Shown: positions 17,915-27,612 of the stretch, in pieces
How the letters are laid out: every line of letters begins with the position of its first letter
How positions within the stretch are numbered: position 1 is the stretch's first letter
Notes under the pieces: model-generated
Told to the model about the DNA's origin: nothing
The model's input: the letters and a program-made list of their open reading frames with translations, nothing else
The model's database searches: none
DNA from: Fluviicola sp.
Lineage (GTDB): Bacteria > Bacteroidota > Bacteroidia > Flavobacteriales_D > Crocinitomicaceae
Length of the DNA: 64,000 bases
Assembly: GCA_029866325.1 (NCBI GenBank)
Contig: JARWZO010000010.1
Span: 1-64,000 of the forward strand
Direction of reading: 5' to 3'
Position numbers and translations under genes: made by a program

Positions 17915-19708
17915 ATGTCATTTTTGCGGAAGCAACTTCATTCACAGACCTTCTACTTGTGGTTGGTGGGTTGTGTGCTTACCGCTTACGCTTTGTTACG
18001 AGCATGGTTTGTAGCTCCGCTTCACGACGAAAACGCTACGTTTTTCCATTTCATTGAAACAGGCGCCATTTGGGGACAAGGTTCGCTCTTGGATGCCAAT
18101 AATCATTTACTCAACAGTTACATCGGCAGGTTTTTCTACAACCTGTTGGGAGAACACTACTTTCTGTTTCGTTTGCCCACAGTATTGAGCGCGGGACTTT
18201 ATTTTTGGGTCATTTGGAAACTCACTTCAACGTTTGCCTCTAATTGGCAGCGATGGCTGGTCACCCTCGCTATTGTCTGTATTCCGTTTGTATTCGATTA
18301 TTTTTCCTATACCCGCGGTTACGGTTTGGCACTGTGTTTCTTTTGTTGTTCGCTCTATTTCTTGCAACGCTGGTTACTGACTTCTAAGTACCATTTGTTA
18401 ATTGCATTGGTCTTGTGTTTAGTCCTTTCCATCAGCGCGAATCTCACATTTTTGGTCAGCGCAGTATTGGTAATGGTTTACGTCATTGGTTTCGTTGTCA
18501 TTCACTTCAAATTACTCAATCGCTGGAAGATTTTCTGGTTGTCGGCGGCGATATTGTTGTTCGTATTGGCGCTCAAACCCTTGCTAGGCTTTAGTTTTGA
18601 ATTGCGCGATGTGGGGGCATTGTACTACGGAAGTTTAGATGGCTTTTGGCCCGTTACCGGAAAAACTCTGTGTAAGTACGTGCTCTTTTATGACGCCAAC
18701 TGGTTGAAATGGGCGATTGGAATTGGCGCTGTGGCAATTGGTGTTTTGGTACTGATTTTATTGCGCCGTCATCGGTTCAAATCGTTCTTACAACGTCCGG
18801 AATCATGGGGAAGTTACCTACTGGTTGGGAACGTGGTAAGCATTTTGTTTCTGGCGAAAGTCATGCATATCAATTACCCCGAAGACCGCGCAGCGATGTA
18901 TTTCATTCCCTTGGTATTACTGGTTTTCGGGTCGGTTTTAGGGCAATTTATTAAGCTCAAATGGTTGCTGCTAGCATTGCTGTTTTTCCCGATCAGTTTT
19001 CTTTGGCAACTCAACGTACGCACTTCCGTTTTTACTCCCGACCAACGCATGAGTTTGGCGTTCTACCAAGAAGTAAGGGATAACTTGCAACCCGAAGATC
19101 GCTTGTGCATTGATCCTATTCAACAACTCAACTGGGCTCATTTCGAGCGCAATTACCAATCTCAACCGCATTTTGGTGTTGCTGATCGCACATTCGAAGG
19201 CAATTACGATGTCATCATTTCCAACAAAATCTTTCCAATTACAAAAGCTTTCAAGCGGAAGTACAAAATACTGGCTTTTGATCCCGACAACGGAGTGATT
19301 GCCTACCGCAGAAAAGTAAAAAGTGATCCCGTTATCTTCAAAAGCAACCTCTCAGTTTCACCCTATGAAGGCACTGATGAATTCATTGACTTACTTCGAA
19401 TAAAAACTGCTTATGACTGGGAGGAAAAGGTTTTTTCACTCGATATTTCAGGAAAGATCACCATCGATACAAGTTACCGTGATTTGCAATTGGTGGTCGC
19501 AACAGCCGACAGCACCGGAAAAACGGTAACACTCCACAGTTTTAATCTACGCTGGTATTTCGGAGAAAAAAAACACCGGTTTTCCTACCATTTTCCTTAT
19601 ACACGAATACCTTTAACAGCATCAGAAACGGAATTGAAAGTGTATATTTGGAATCCGGAGCGTCATTTTGTTGGCGCTAACAAAACACGTATTACCCTGA
19701 AAAAGTAA
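17915..19708 (+). CDS. GT-C-like polytopic membrane protein, copy 1
   Basis: The ATG at 17915, one base after the scoA stop, gives 597 residues; an in-frame ATG at 17801 lies inside scoA and is rejected. The N-terminal two thirds contain about ten membrane helices with an acidic first loop (PLHDENATFFHFIE) and [16 protein letters not shown]; the last ~200 residues are soluble. The acidic residues in the first outer loop fit GT-C glycosyltransferases using polyprenyl-phosphate sugars, but substrate is unknown. It shares DANNHLLN, the FDYFSYTRGYGLAL-like segment and overall shape with the next gene, so the two are paralogues. Confidence 0.7.
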   Translation: MSFLRKQLHSQTFYLWLVGCVLTAYALLRAWFVAPLHDENATFFHFIETGAIWGQGSLLDANNHLLNSYIGRFFYNLLGEHYFLFRLPTVLSAGLYFWVIWKLTSTFASNWQRWLVTLAIVCIPFVFDYFSYTRGYGLALCFFCCSLYFLQRWLLTSKYHLLIALVLCLVLSISANLTFLVSAVLVMVYVIGFVVIHFKLLNRWKIFWLSAAILLFVLALKPLLGFSFELRDVGALYYGSLDGFWPVTGKTLCKYVLFYDANWLKWAIGIGAVAIGVLVLILLRRHRFKSFLQRPESWGSYLLVGNVVSILFLAKVMHINYPEDRAAMYFIPLVLLVFGSVLGQFIKLKWLLLALLFFPISFLWQLNVRTSVFTPDQRMSLAFYQEVRDNLQPEDRLCIDPIQQLNWAHFERNYQSQPHFGVADRTFEGNYDVIISNKIFPITKAFKRKYKILAFDPDNGVIAYRRKVKSDPVIFKSNLSVSPYEGTDEFIDLLRIKTAYDWEEKVFSLDISGKITIDTSYRDLQLVVATADSTGKTVTLHSFNLRWYFGEKKHRFSYHFPYTRIPLTASETELKVYIWNPERHFVGANKTRITLKK

Positions 19709-21522
19709 TGACCCTGTTTAACCCAATAGCCAAAGACAAATTCTTCTATCGCTATTGCTGGGCGGTGTTCATTCCGCTGTTTACTTATTTGGTCATCCGG
19801 GCTATTTACAATGAACCGTTGCTCGACGAACTGACTACATATAGCAACTACATTCAAAGCCACAAGCCGCATAATCCCGATGTGCCGATAGATGCCAACA
19901 ACCATTTGCTGAACACCTATCTGGCAAGTTGCGCGCATTATCTATTTGGTGACAACATCTTTTGGCTACGCCTGCCAAATGTTCTGAGCTTCATTTTCTA
20001 CTTTTTCAGTGTTGTAGGCATTCTGAAATACCTGAATCACAACGTTGTTCGTTATTTGAGTTTACTGGCATTTACCTGCATTCCGTTTATCACTGAATAT
20101 TTCGCTTATTGCCGCGGTTACGGACTATCATTGATGTTACTCATGGTAACATGTCATCAGTTGCTGCGTTTTATTCACGGGCAAAATCCGAATGCATTTA
20201 TAGTAGGAGTAATGGCGGCTGCACTAGCTGCAATGGCCAATCTCAATGTGCTGTCATTAAGCCTTTTTCTGTTCGGATATTTCTTCATCATCAGCTTTGG
20301 AAAAAAACAGTTGAGTATTGGTAAGATACTGACACAACGCGTCCTTCCGGTAATTTGTTATCTGGGAATCCTGGTCTTTCTGATCGCTTTTTCTTTTCAG
20401 CTAAAAAACGGTGGAGCGCTTTATTGGGGCGGTACAAAAGGCTTGTGGGAAACAACCGGAGCTTCCCTCACCAAATTTGTGTTGTTTTCTTCCAACGAAG
20501 TGGTAAAGTACTTGTGTTTGTTCCTGCTTGGTGGTTTCTTAACACGACTAGTCTGGTTGATCGTTCAGCGCAGATGGAAGGTCTGGAACGAATCGTTTGC
20601 CGTATTTGCACTGCTTTTGTTAGGTTCGCTGATCTTCATTGAAGTCACTGTTCGATTCATGGATTTGATATATCCCCTTGATCGCGGAGGCATTCATCTC
20701 GTTGTATTGTTTCTGTTGGCGCTTGTTTTTCTCATCGATTCGTGGAAAAATCTTTCCCAAATGGCATGGCTGTTTCTGTTCTTCCCCCTTGTTTTTGTGC
20801 TGAAAATGAGCGTTTACAGTTCGGTATACAGCTCCGAAGATCGGCTTACGGCTGCTTTTTATAGTTCGCTTCGTTCACAACTCCGCGAGCATGATGCGAT
20901 TCTCTGCGATTCGCAATTGGCAATTCCGTTACTCGACAAACAACTCCGCGGAAAGAAAAGAGTTTTCATTGTTTCTGCCGATTTACGTCTGCCTACGCAT
21001 TCCGATATCTGGATTACATACATCTCAAAAGTAAAACCCGAAGTTTCACGCCATTATCAAATCATTGCAAGTGACCCAACTTCTGGAGCAGTCGCTTTCC
21101 GGAAAATGAAACCGGCCAGCCAACGACTCGTTGAATCTAAAAAAATCGGAACCGAACGGCAGCACCAAAATGTATACGATTTAATGAAACGGCGATCCCT
21201 TGATTTGAAACCCGGTGAAACAATCGGACTTGAAATCCTCGGACATTTCAGCTCCCCCAACGTTACCAGCAACCTCGAATTACGCATTGCAGGAACAGGC
21301 ACGAATAATGAAAACCCTTATTTTACTAACATTCCCTTACGGATGTTCTTTCAAAATCGAACAATCAACGAAGATTTCCGCATAAATCTGAAATTAGATG
21401 GACTAAAAACCACCGCAAAAGAGTTTCTGGTGTATTTTTGGAGTCCACGCGGAGAACAATTGGTCATCACCAACCTTCGCTACAACTTGTATGTAATAAA
21501 CAATAACTATGGCACTCGATAA
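19708..21522 (+). CDS. GT-C-like polytopic membrane protein, copy 2
   Basis: The 604-residue protein starts in the TAATG overlap with copy 1 and ends 14 bases inside scoB. It has the same layout: N-terminal helix, acidic loop [42 protein letters not shown], further helices to ~residue 375, then a soluble C-terminal domain. It is a diverged tandem duplicate of copy 1. A glycosyltransferase role at the membrane is inferred from topology and the acidic loop. The tight overlaps tie it to translation of scoB. Confidence 0.7.
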   Translation: MTLFNPIAKDKFFYRYCWAVFIPLFTYLVIRAIYNEPLLDELTTYSNYIQSHKPHNPDVPIDANNHLLNTYLASCAHYLFGDNIFWLRLPNVLSFIFYFFSVVGILKYLNHNVVRYLSLLAFTCIPFITEYFAYCRGYGLSLMLLMVTCHQLLRFIHGQNPNAFIVGVMAAALAAMANLNVLSLSLFLFGYFFIISFGKKQLSIGKILTQRVLPVICYLGILVFLIAFSFQLKNGGALYWGGTKGLWETTGASLTKFVLFSSNEVVKYLCLFLLGGFLTRLVWLIVQRRWKVWNESFAVFALLLLGSLIFIEVTVRFMDLIYPLDRGGIHLVVLFLLALVFLIDSWKNLSQMAWLFLFFPLVFVLKMSVYSSVYSSEDRLTAAFYSSLRSQLREHDAILCDSQLAIPLLDKQLRGKKRVFIVSADLRLPTHSDIWITYISKVKPEVSRHYQIIASDPTSGAVAFRKMKPASQRLVESKKIGTERQHQNVYDLMKRRSLDLKPGETIGLEILGHFSSPNVTSNLELRIAGTGTNNENPYFTNIPLRMFFQNRTINEDFRINLKLDGLKTTAKEFLVYFWSPRGEQLVITNLRYNLYVINNNYGTR

Positions 21523-22165
21523 AACCGGAATCGCGAAACGCATTGCACAAGAATTGAGAGACGGATGGTACGTCAACCTCGGAATCGGTATTCCTACGTT
21601 GGTGGCCAATTACATTCCGGAGGGAATTGAAGTGGAATTCCAATCGGAAAATGGTATTTTGGGTATGGGACCTTTCCCGTTTGAAGGTGAAGAAGACGCC
21701 GACCTCATCAACGCGGGAAAACAAACGATCACCGCCCGCAAAGGAGCTGCTTTCTTCGATTCGGCTATGTCTTTTGCCATGATTCGCGGACAACACGTGC
21801 AATTGACCGTACTCGGTGCAATGGAAGTTTCCCAAAACGGTGACATTGCCAACTGGAAAATTCCGGGTAAAATGGTAAAAGGAATGGGTGGCGCAATGGA
21901 TTTGGTGGCTTCTGCCGAAAACATTATCGTAGCCATGATGCATTCCAACAAAGCCGGTGAATCGAAAATATTGAAAGCATGTACACTGCCACTTACCGGA
22001 GTTGGTTGCGTGAAAAAAGTAGTAACCGAATTGGCCGTATTGGAAATCAAAGACAACAAGTTTCACCTCATTGAACGTGCGCCGGGCGTGAGCGTGGAAG
22101 AAATCATTTCTAAAACCGAAGGTGATTTGGTGGTACCGGATGTTGTACCTGAAATGCAATTGTAA
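21509..22165 (+). CDS. scoB: 3-oxoacid CoA-transferase, subunit B
   Basis: The 218-residue protein shows the beta-subunit pattern: [15 protein letters not shown], the catalytic Glu in [12 protein letters not shown] near residue 51, [35 protein letters not shown] and [16 protein letters not shown]. The Glu forms the enzyme-CoA thioester in this family. The start codon lies 14 bases inside the preceding membrane gene, so expression is probably coupled to it. It completes a full enzyme with scoA despite the 3.6 kb insertion. Confidence 0.94.
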   Translation: MALDKTGIAKRIAQELRDGWYVNLGIGIPTLVANYIPEGIEVEFQSENGILGMGPFPFEGEEDADLINAGKQTITARKGAAFFDSAMSFAMIRGQHVQLTVLGAMEVSQNGDIANWKIPGKMVKGMGGAMDLVASAENIIVAMMHSNKAGESKILKACTLPLTGVGCVKKVVTELAVLEIKDNKFHLIERAPGVSVEEIISKTEGDLVVPDVVPEMQL

Positions 22166-22186
22166 GCGCATTTTAGCGTTATTGGG

Positions 22187-22194
22187 TACATTCG
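22187..22194 (+). promoter_or_regulatory. Candidate -7 element TACATTCG
   Basis: TACATTCG differs from the Bacteroidota TAnnTTTG box at one base and lies ten bases before the next start codon. An identical box occurs at 5991-5998 before a sensor kinase. The short distance to the start codon implies a very short or leaderless transcript if it is real. Confidence 0.25.
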
Positions 22195-22204
22195 ACTACA
22201 ACTT

Positions 22205-23623
22205 ATGATAAAAACAACAGCTTCCGTAGCTTTTAAATATGCCGGTTTTATTGGTGCTTTGGTGTATCTGATCGCTATGAACCTTTTGAACCAACTGCCT
22301 CTTGATGCCGGTGACGGTATTGTGCATTATTCCATTGCCAAAGCTTCGTGGAGTGAGCCGACTTTTTTCCTTGACCATTGGGGAAAACCGCTGTTCACCT
22401 TACTTTCTTCGGGTTTTGCTCAAATCAGTTTTAAATGGCACATTGGCTTTAACATTTTAGTCTATGCCTTGACCTGTTTGGCCGCATTTCGTCTGTTCAA
22501 GCAGCTGTCCATAGCAAAAGCTTACTATTTTTTCTTTCCAATCTTATTGATTTGCGTTCCGGATTACGCGAATTGTTTACTTGCCGGAATGACCGAAACG
22601 CTCTTCGGTTTACTGTTGATGGTTGCCATTATGCTGGCTTTTCAGCAACGCTGGATCCTTTTCGCACTGGTGGTTTCATTGGCGCCGTTTGCACGCAGTG
22701 AAGGCATGCTAGTAGTAGTTGCTGCATTGCCACTTTTATTAATTGCCCGACAATGGTCCAGTATTCCATTCTTATTGGCCGGATTTCTAGTCTACGGCCT
22801 TGCGGGGTTATGGCTCATCGATTCATTTTGGTGGTACTTTGAAAACAATCCATATGGTGAAAAAAGCGTTTATGGTTCCGGGCCGTGGTTTCATTTCTTA
22901 GAAACCTGGAAAAACCATTTCGGGCTAATCAGCATGTGCCTGTTCCCCATAGGTATGTTTGGATTGCTGGTACTTCGGGCAAAGAAACTGGTGCCGAATT
23001 TCATTTGGATCGTCCTCTTCGGTTTGGGAATCTGGCTGGGAATCATTGTGATTCACAGTTATTTCTGGGCTTACGGCCTGCGCAGTTCTCTTGGATTGAC
23101 TCGCGTTGCAACCCTGGGTTTACCGGTTGCCTTGGTATTCATTCTTATCGGCTGTCATTTCGTGACCAAAGAACTAAATACCATTCCACATCTGATCGGT
23201 GGTTTGCTCATCACGCTCCTGTGCGTAAAAGAAATCCGTGAATTGCCCTACCCGTTGCACGCCAATGCGTTTGAGGAAATTCTGTTGCAATCGGCTGATT
23301 ATATTGACGAAGAACACTCGAAGGGCGATATTTATTATTACCACCCGCTGATTGCTTGGCGATTAAACGTGGGAATCAAAGACAATCCGTCGCGTTTCAA
23401 ACAAATGTCCTTTAGGAATGCGAGCGTGGTAGACCAATTAAAACCGGGAACGATCATCATACGTGATCCGCAATTCGGACCCGTAGAACATGGTTTGAAG
23501 CTGCTTACGATGGATACTTTGAGCAAAAAACTAATTCGGATAAAAACATTCAAAGCTACAAAGCCATACGAAGTTTACACGGGCGAAGTGGTTGAAGTAG
23601 TGATCTATCGGGTAACGCCTTGA
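22205..23623 (+). CDS. GT-C-like membrane protein of a glycan cluster
   Basis: The 472-residue protein has about ten membrane helices and a first outer loop with DAGDGIVHYSIAKASW and DHWGKPLFTLLSSGF, an arrangement seen in GT-C mannosyltransferase-like proteins; FARSEGMLVV follows in the middle. The C-terminal ~120 residues are soluble. It is followed by a GT2 enzyme and an O-acyltransferase pair, so a role in envelope glycan assembly is plausible. Exact donor and acceptor are unknown. Confidence 0.65.
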   Translation: MIKTTASVAFKYAGFIGALVYLIAMNLLNQLPLDAGDGIVHYSIAKASWSEPTFFLDHWGKPLFTLLSSGFAQISFKWHIGFNILVYALTCLAAFRLFKQLSIAKAYYFFFPILLICVPDYANCLLAGMTETLFGLLLMVAIMLAFQQRWILFALVVSLAPFARSEGMLVVVAALPLLLIARQWSSIPFLLAGFLVYGLAGLWLIDSFWWYFENNPYGEKSVYGSGPWFHFLETWKNHFGLISMCLFPIGMFGLLVLRAKKLVPNFIWIVLFGLGIWLGIIVIHSYFWAYGLRSSLGLTRVATLGLPVALVFILIGCHFVTKELNTIPHLIGGLLITLLCVKEIRELPYPLHANAFEEILLQSADYIDEEHSKGDIYYYHPLIAWRLNVGIKDNPSRFKQMSFRNASVVDQLKPGTIIIRDPQFGPVEHGLKLLTMDTLSKKLIRIKTFKATKPYEVYTGEVVEVVIYRVTP

Positions 23624-23712
23624 TTTACGCACCAAAATACACGCTAAACAAATTAAAATCTGCATCTTTGGTGCCCGAATAGCTGAATAATTGCGGCAAA
23701 TACAACGGAAAA

Positions 23713-24429
23713 ATGATTAGTAAACTCTCCATATTGATTCCCGCTTACAATGAGGGGCCAACCATTCACCTTATTCTCAATAAAGTTGATGCGGTAGTGT
23801 TGCCGCACGGCATTGAAAAGGAAATTGTGATTGTCAACGATTGTTCGAAAGACAATACGGTTGAAAAAGTGGAAGAATTCATGGCGGCTCATCCGGAAAT
23901 GAATATCCGTTTCTTTTCGCAGCAAGTAAATATGGGCAAGGGCGCTGCTATCAATCGCGCTATTCAGGAATGCACCGGTGATTACCTGATTGTACAGGAT
24001 GCCGATTTGGAATACGATCCGGAAGAATACAACCTGTTGCTAAAGCCGGTATTTGTCGATAACGCCGATGTGGTTTATGGTTCACGTTTTATGGGACATC
24101 ACCCGCACCGCATTTTGTTTTACTGGCACTCAATCGGAAACAAGTTTCTGACGCGTTTGTCGAACATGATGACCAACCTGAACCTCTCAGACATGGAAAC
24201 GTGTTACAAGCTCATTCGTTCGGATATTGCCAAGAAAATCAAGATCAAAGAACGTCGTTTCGGAATTGAACCCGAAATCACAGCCAAGCTTGCACGCATG
24301 AAACCCATTCGCATTTACGAAGTTGGGATTTCTTATTACGGCCGTACCTACGAAGAAGGCAAGAAAATTGGTTGGAAAGACGGTTTCAGAGCTATCTTCT
24401 GCATTTTCAAATACCGTTTTTTCAACTAA
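23713..24429 (+). CDS. GT2 family glycosyltransferase (polyprenyl-phosphate sugar synthase-like)
   Basis: The 238-residue protein is a single GT-A domain with LSILIPAYNEGPTIHLIL, VNDCSKDNT, the donor-metal motif VQDADLEYDPEEY near residues 95-107 and VVYGSRFMG. It lacks C-terminal membrane helices. It most resembles dolichyl/undecaprenyl-phosphate mannosyl- or glucosyltransferases, which would supply lipid-linked sugar to GT-C enzymes such as those encoded just upstream. The pairing is inference from context. Confidence 0.87.
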   Translation: MISKLSILIPAYNEGPTIHLILNKVDAVVLPHGIEKEIVIVNDCSKDNTVEKVEEFMAAHPEMNIRFFSQQVNMGKGAAINRAIQECTGDYLIVQDADLEYDPEEYNLLLKPVFVDNADVVYGSRFMGHHPHRILFYWHSIGNKFLTRLSNMMTNLNLSDMETCYKLIRSDIAKKIKIKERRFGIEPEITAKLARMKPIRIYEVGISYYGRTYEEGKKIGWKDGFRAIFCIFKYRFFN

Positions 24430-24432
24430 GCC

Positions 24433-25833
24433 GTGCTTTTCGCGAGCGGTTTTTTTCTAGTTTATTTTTTACCGCTGCTGATCGTTGCTTATTGGCTTGT
24501 TCCGCAATCCTTGCGCAATGCCTTATTACTCCTAGCCAGCATTGCTTTTTATGCCTGGGGCGAACCCGTTTTCGTATTTCTGCTGCTTGGTCTCACGCTC
24601 ATCAATTTTTCCGTTGTAAGACGCATGGATGAAGCAATCCATCGAAAAGCATGGTTGGTAGCTTATCTCATAATCAACTTAGGTTTTTTAGGTGTCTTCA
24701 AATACGGGTATTTCTTTATTGACAGCCTGCAACAGGCCATAGGCATACATTTGTTAGACATCCCCGAAAAAATCACACTTCCGCTAGGAATTTCGTTCTA
24801 TGCATTTCATGCAATCACCTACGGAGTAGATGTATACAGAAGAAAATTCACTGCACTTCACAACATCGAAACATTTTCCTTGTACCTGTTTTTGTTTCCG
24901 CACCAGATTGCAGGACCAATTGTCAACTACCAAAGCATTGCCACCGAATTAAAAACGCGATTGTTCAACGCCGATCAGGTACTGGCAGGAATGTACCGCT
25001 TTACCATCGGACTAGCCAAAAAAGTATTGCTTTCAAACGGACTCATTCTAGTGCTAGAGGCCATCAATACACAACAAACACTGCACGATTCGGCAACACT
25101 GGCGTGGCTGGAAGCCATCGTTTATGCGTTCCATATTTACTTCGATTTTTCGGGTTACTCGGATATGGCAATTGGTTTGGGACTGGTATTCGGCTTCCAC
25201 TTTCCTGAAAATTTCGACAAACCCTACTCTGCCCGCAGTATTACCGAATTCTGGCAACGCTGGCACAAAAGTCTGGGGTATTTTATGAAACACTACCTCT
25301 ACATTCCGCTTGGCGGCAATAAAGGAAGCCTTCAACGCACTTACATCAATCTGGTCATCGTGTTTTTATTGAGCGGTTTGTGGCATGGTGCGGCCTGGAA
25401 TTTTATCCTTTGGGGATTGTTTCATGGTTGCTGGTTAGTAATAGAACGTTTATTTCTGGGTAAAATGCTCAAAAAAGCATCTATTTTTGCTGTTTTCTGG
25501 ACATTTTTTGTGGTTACCAACGGCTGGGTATTATTTCACGAAGCTACCTTTTCGGATGCCATGCACGCGTTTCAAACCATGTGGAGCTTTCAGTTCGAAG
25601 CCCTTCCTGTGGTGCGTGATTTGACCTATTTTGCGATCCTACTTGGTGGATGCGTTGCTTTGATTGTGTTGGAAAATTTACCCATTGCTAACCGTCTTGC
25701 ACAATCATGGAAAATGGCTGAAAACGCCAGCATGCAGTACATTCGTTTCGGGTGGATGAGTCTATTGTATCTCTGTTGTTTCGCCTACATCATTGCCGGT
25801 AGTTACAGTCCGTTCATCTATTTTAATTTCTGA
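24433..25833 (+). CDS. MBOAT family O-acyltransferase (AlgI-like)
   Basis: The 466-residue protein starts at a GTG three bases after the GT2 stop. It is highly hydrophobic, and has the MBOAT marks PLGISFYAFHAITYGVDVYR, PHQIAGPIVNY, DFSGYSDMAIGLG, ITEFWQRWHKSL and the catalytic-His region SGLWHGAAWNFILWGLFHG. AlgI/DltB-type proteins move acyl groups (often acetyl) across the inner membrane for transfer to a polysaccharide. The next gene, overlapping by one base, encodes the expected periplasmic partner. Confidence 0.92.
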   Translation: MLFASGFFLVYFLPLLIVAYWLVPQSLRNALLLLASIAFYAWGEPVFVFLLLGLTLINFSVVRRMDEAIHRKAWLVAYLIINLGFLGVFKYGYFFIDSLQQAIGIHLLDIPEKITLPLGISFYAFHAITYGVDVYRRKFTALHNIETFSLYLFLFPHQIAGPIVNYQSIATELKTRLFNADQVLAGMYRFTIGLAKKVLLSNGLILVLEAINTQQTLHDSATLAWLEAIVYAFHIYFDFSGYSDMAIGLGLVFGFHFPENFDKPYSARSITEFWQRWHKSLGYFMKHYLYIPLGGNKGSLQRTYINLVIVFLLSGLWHGAAWNFILWGLFHGCWLVIERLFLGKMLKKASIFAVFWTFFVVTNGWVLFHEATFSDAMHAFQTMWSFQFEALPVVRDLTYFAILLGGCVALIVLENLPIANRLAQSWKMAENASMQYIRFGWMSLLYLCCFAYIIAGSYSPFIYFNF

Positions 25834-26930
25834 TGAAAAAGAAACGCTCTACATACCTTGCTGTGATACTGGTTCTGGGATTATTGTTTCCACTGATCCA
25901 GCAAGTCACCGGGTTGGTTTACGTGCGACCATTGAGCGGAAATCTACCAGCTGACTCAACCAATATCAGTAATTCCTGGTGGAACGGCGATCTGCAACAG
26001 CAATTGGAAAACTATGCAAGCGATTCTTCGGTATTGCACCCAGCTTGTGTACGATTGCGAAATCAGATCGAGTTTTCGTTGTTCGACAAACTCAATGCGC
26101 AGGATATCTATGAGTTCAACGGTATTTTTTACCGCTATCCCTATCCGGCTTACAATGAAAAGAATGCATTCGTAGGAATGGAGAAAATACGACGCCAAAC
26201 CAAGCGATTAGCCGAACTCAACAAGCAATGGAAGCAGCAGGGCAAGGAACTTTACGTACTTATTGCACCTTCGAAATTACACTACTACCGCGATCAGCTT
26301 CCGGAGTGGAATAAAACCGGTTCACACAGCACCAATTACCTCCAATACAAAAAAGCCTTGCTGAATGCCGGTATAAATGTATTGGATACCGATCCATGGT
26401 TTTTGGAACGCAAACAAAAAGGCGGCATTCCTACTATGGCAAAAGGCGGTGTACATTGGACCTTGTATGGCGGTTCTTTGGTGATGGATTCGCTGATTAA
26501 ACGGTATAACAACGACCGAAAAACCAACCTGCAGCGGGTAAAAATGGCCTTTGAACGAAGCGATAAAATCTACCCTGAAGATGTCGACGGAATTAATCTG
26601 TGTAATCTTCTTTATCCACCACAGGAAAGAGGATTAAAACTGATTCATTTTCCAGCTCCGATCCAACCGAAAAAACGGTTGAGACCTGTGGTAATCAGCG
26701 ACAGTTTTTTTCATGTAATTGCATGGACGCCTTTACACACGCAAGTTCTGGATCCGGAAACGCCCTTTTATTATTATTACCACACACGGTTTTCGGCAGC
26801 CGATCCAAACGGTAAAAAATTCACCAAGCAGGATGTTGTAACTGACATCCAAGCGGCCGATTGTATTATTATCATCACCGATATCCAAAACCTGGAACAA
26901 TTCGGATTCGGATTCATTGAGAATTTTTGA
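25833..26930 (+). CDS. AlgJ/AlgX-like SGNH acyltransferase partner
   Basis: The 365-residue protein has an N-terminal membrane anchor (~7-27) and a periplasmic domain with YVLIAPSKLHYY, a KGGVHWTLYGG segment near residue 204 and VVISDSFFHV near residue 288, where SDSF supplies the likely nucleophile Ser. AlgJ/AlgX proteins carry an Asp two residues before the His (D-x-H); here that position is Gly (GVH), so the catalytic acid may be elsewhere or the activity altered. The one-base overlap with the MBOAT gene strongly supports a two-component O-acyltransferase. Confidence 0.75.
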   Translation: MKKKRSTYLAVILVLGLLFPLIQQVTGLVYVRPLSGNLPADSTNISNSWWNGDLQQQLENYASDSSVLHPACVRLRNQIEFSLFDKLNAQDIYEFNGIFYRYPYPAYNEKNAFVGMEKIRRQTKRLAELNKQWKQQGKELYVLIAPSKLHYYRDQLPEWNKTGSHSTNYLQYKKALLNAGINVLDTDPWFLERKQKGGIPTMAKGGVHWTLYGGSLVMDSLIKRYNNDRKTNLQRVKMAFERSDKIYPEDVDGINLCNLLYPPQERGLKLIHFPAPIQPKKRLRPVVISDSFFHVIAWTPLHTQVLDPETPFYYYYHTRFSAADPNGKKFTKQDVVTDIQAADCIIIITDIQNLEQFGFGFIENF

Positions 26931-26993
26931 TGTCTTTGTGGGGTCGCAATTAATCGCGAACTACAACAACAAATTTCACTAAAATAAAATCAA

Positions 26994-27024
26994 CAAAAAA
27001 ACCGACTCTTTGCAGAATCGGTTT
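26994..27024 (-). terminator. Terminator of the 119-residue minus-strand gene
   Basis: AAACCGACTC (26999-27008) and GAATCGGTTT (27015-27024) form a stem with one mismatch around TTTGCA; on the minus strand Ts follow. It lies 22 bases past the stop of the gene at 27047. Confidence 0.75.
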
Positions 27025-27046
27025 GTATAACTGATAAGGAATTCCC

Positions 27047-27406
27047 TTAATACAATTCTTGTTTCAATGAGGTACGGTAATCTTTGATTTCCTCGCGGTT
27101 GATCTTGTGATCTGCACTTTTCAGCAAGTTCAACAAGTACAACAGGTTTTCCTGATCTTCGATTTCCAACGGGTACTCGTTTCCTTCTTCGTCTTCTTCG
27201 TATTGTGCTTGCACGTCAAACGACTCACGTTCCTGAAGGAATTCATAAGACAAACGCAACACTTTTACCACCAAAGGATCTTGTTCCTTCAGCGCTTGTT
27301 CGCGTAATTCTTTTAAATCCTCAATGATTCCTTTGTACAAAACGCCTTCTTTCTCGACTTTTTCGATAATCGTTTCTAACTTCTTGTTGGCAATGCCCGT
27401 TTTCAT
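27047..27406 (-). CDS. Small acidic protein of unknown function
   Basis: The inner Met (27406, MKTGIANKKLE) gives 119 residues; an ATG at 27439 would add 11. The protein is helical with a KLETIIEKVEKEG start, a very acidic middle (QYEEDEEGNEYPLE) and a LLYLLNLLKSADHKINREE end. No signal peptide or known motif is seen. It has its own terminator and lies alone between the O-acyltransferase operon and a divergent LysE gene. Function unknown. Confidence 0.6.
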   Translation of the reverse strand: MKTGIANKKLETIIEKVEKEGVLYKGIIEDLKELREQALKEQDPLVVKVLRLSYEFLQERESFDVQAQYEEDEEGNEYPLEIEDQENLLYLLNLLKSADHKINREEIKDYRTSLKQELY

Positions 27407-27580
27407 GCTCTCCCGTTTTTCCGAATAAGTGTCAATCAATGCATTTCACATTTTGCGTTGCGACATGCAAATGTAATCACTTCCGTTGATATGAACAGAT
27501 TTACTGCCGAAAAAAACAGCATTCAGGTAGAATAACTTGCGGCCTTCGGCAAAAAAAGGGTTAAAAGTCAATCAAATCAT

Positions 27581-27588
27581 TATTTTTG
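27581..27588 (+). promoter_or_regulatory. Candidate -7 element TATTTTTG
   Basis: TATTTTTG matches TAnnTTTG and lies 24 bases before the TTG start of the LysE gene. I see no clear TTTG at the -33 position. Confidence 0.35.
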
Positions 27589-27612
27589 TGGATAGTACAA
27601 AAATCATAGCTA

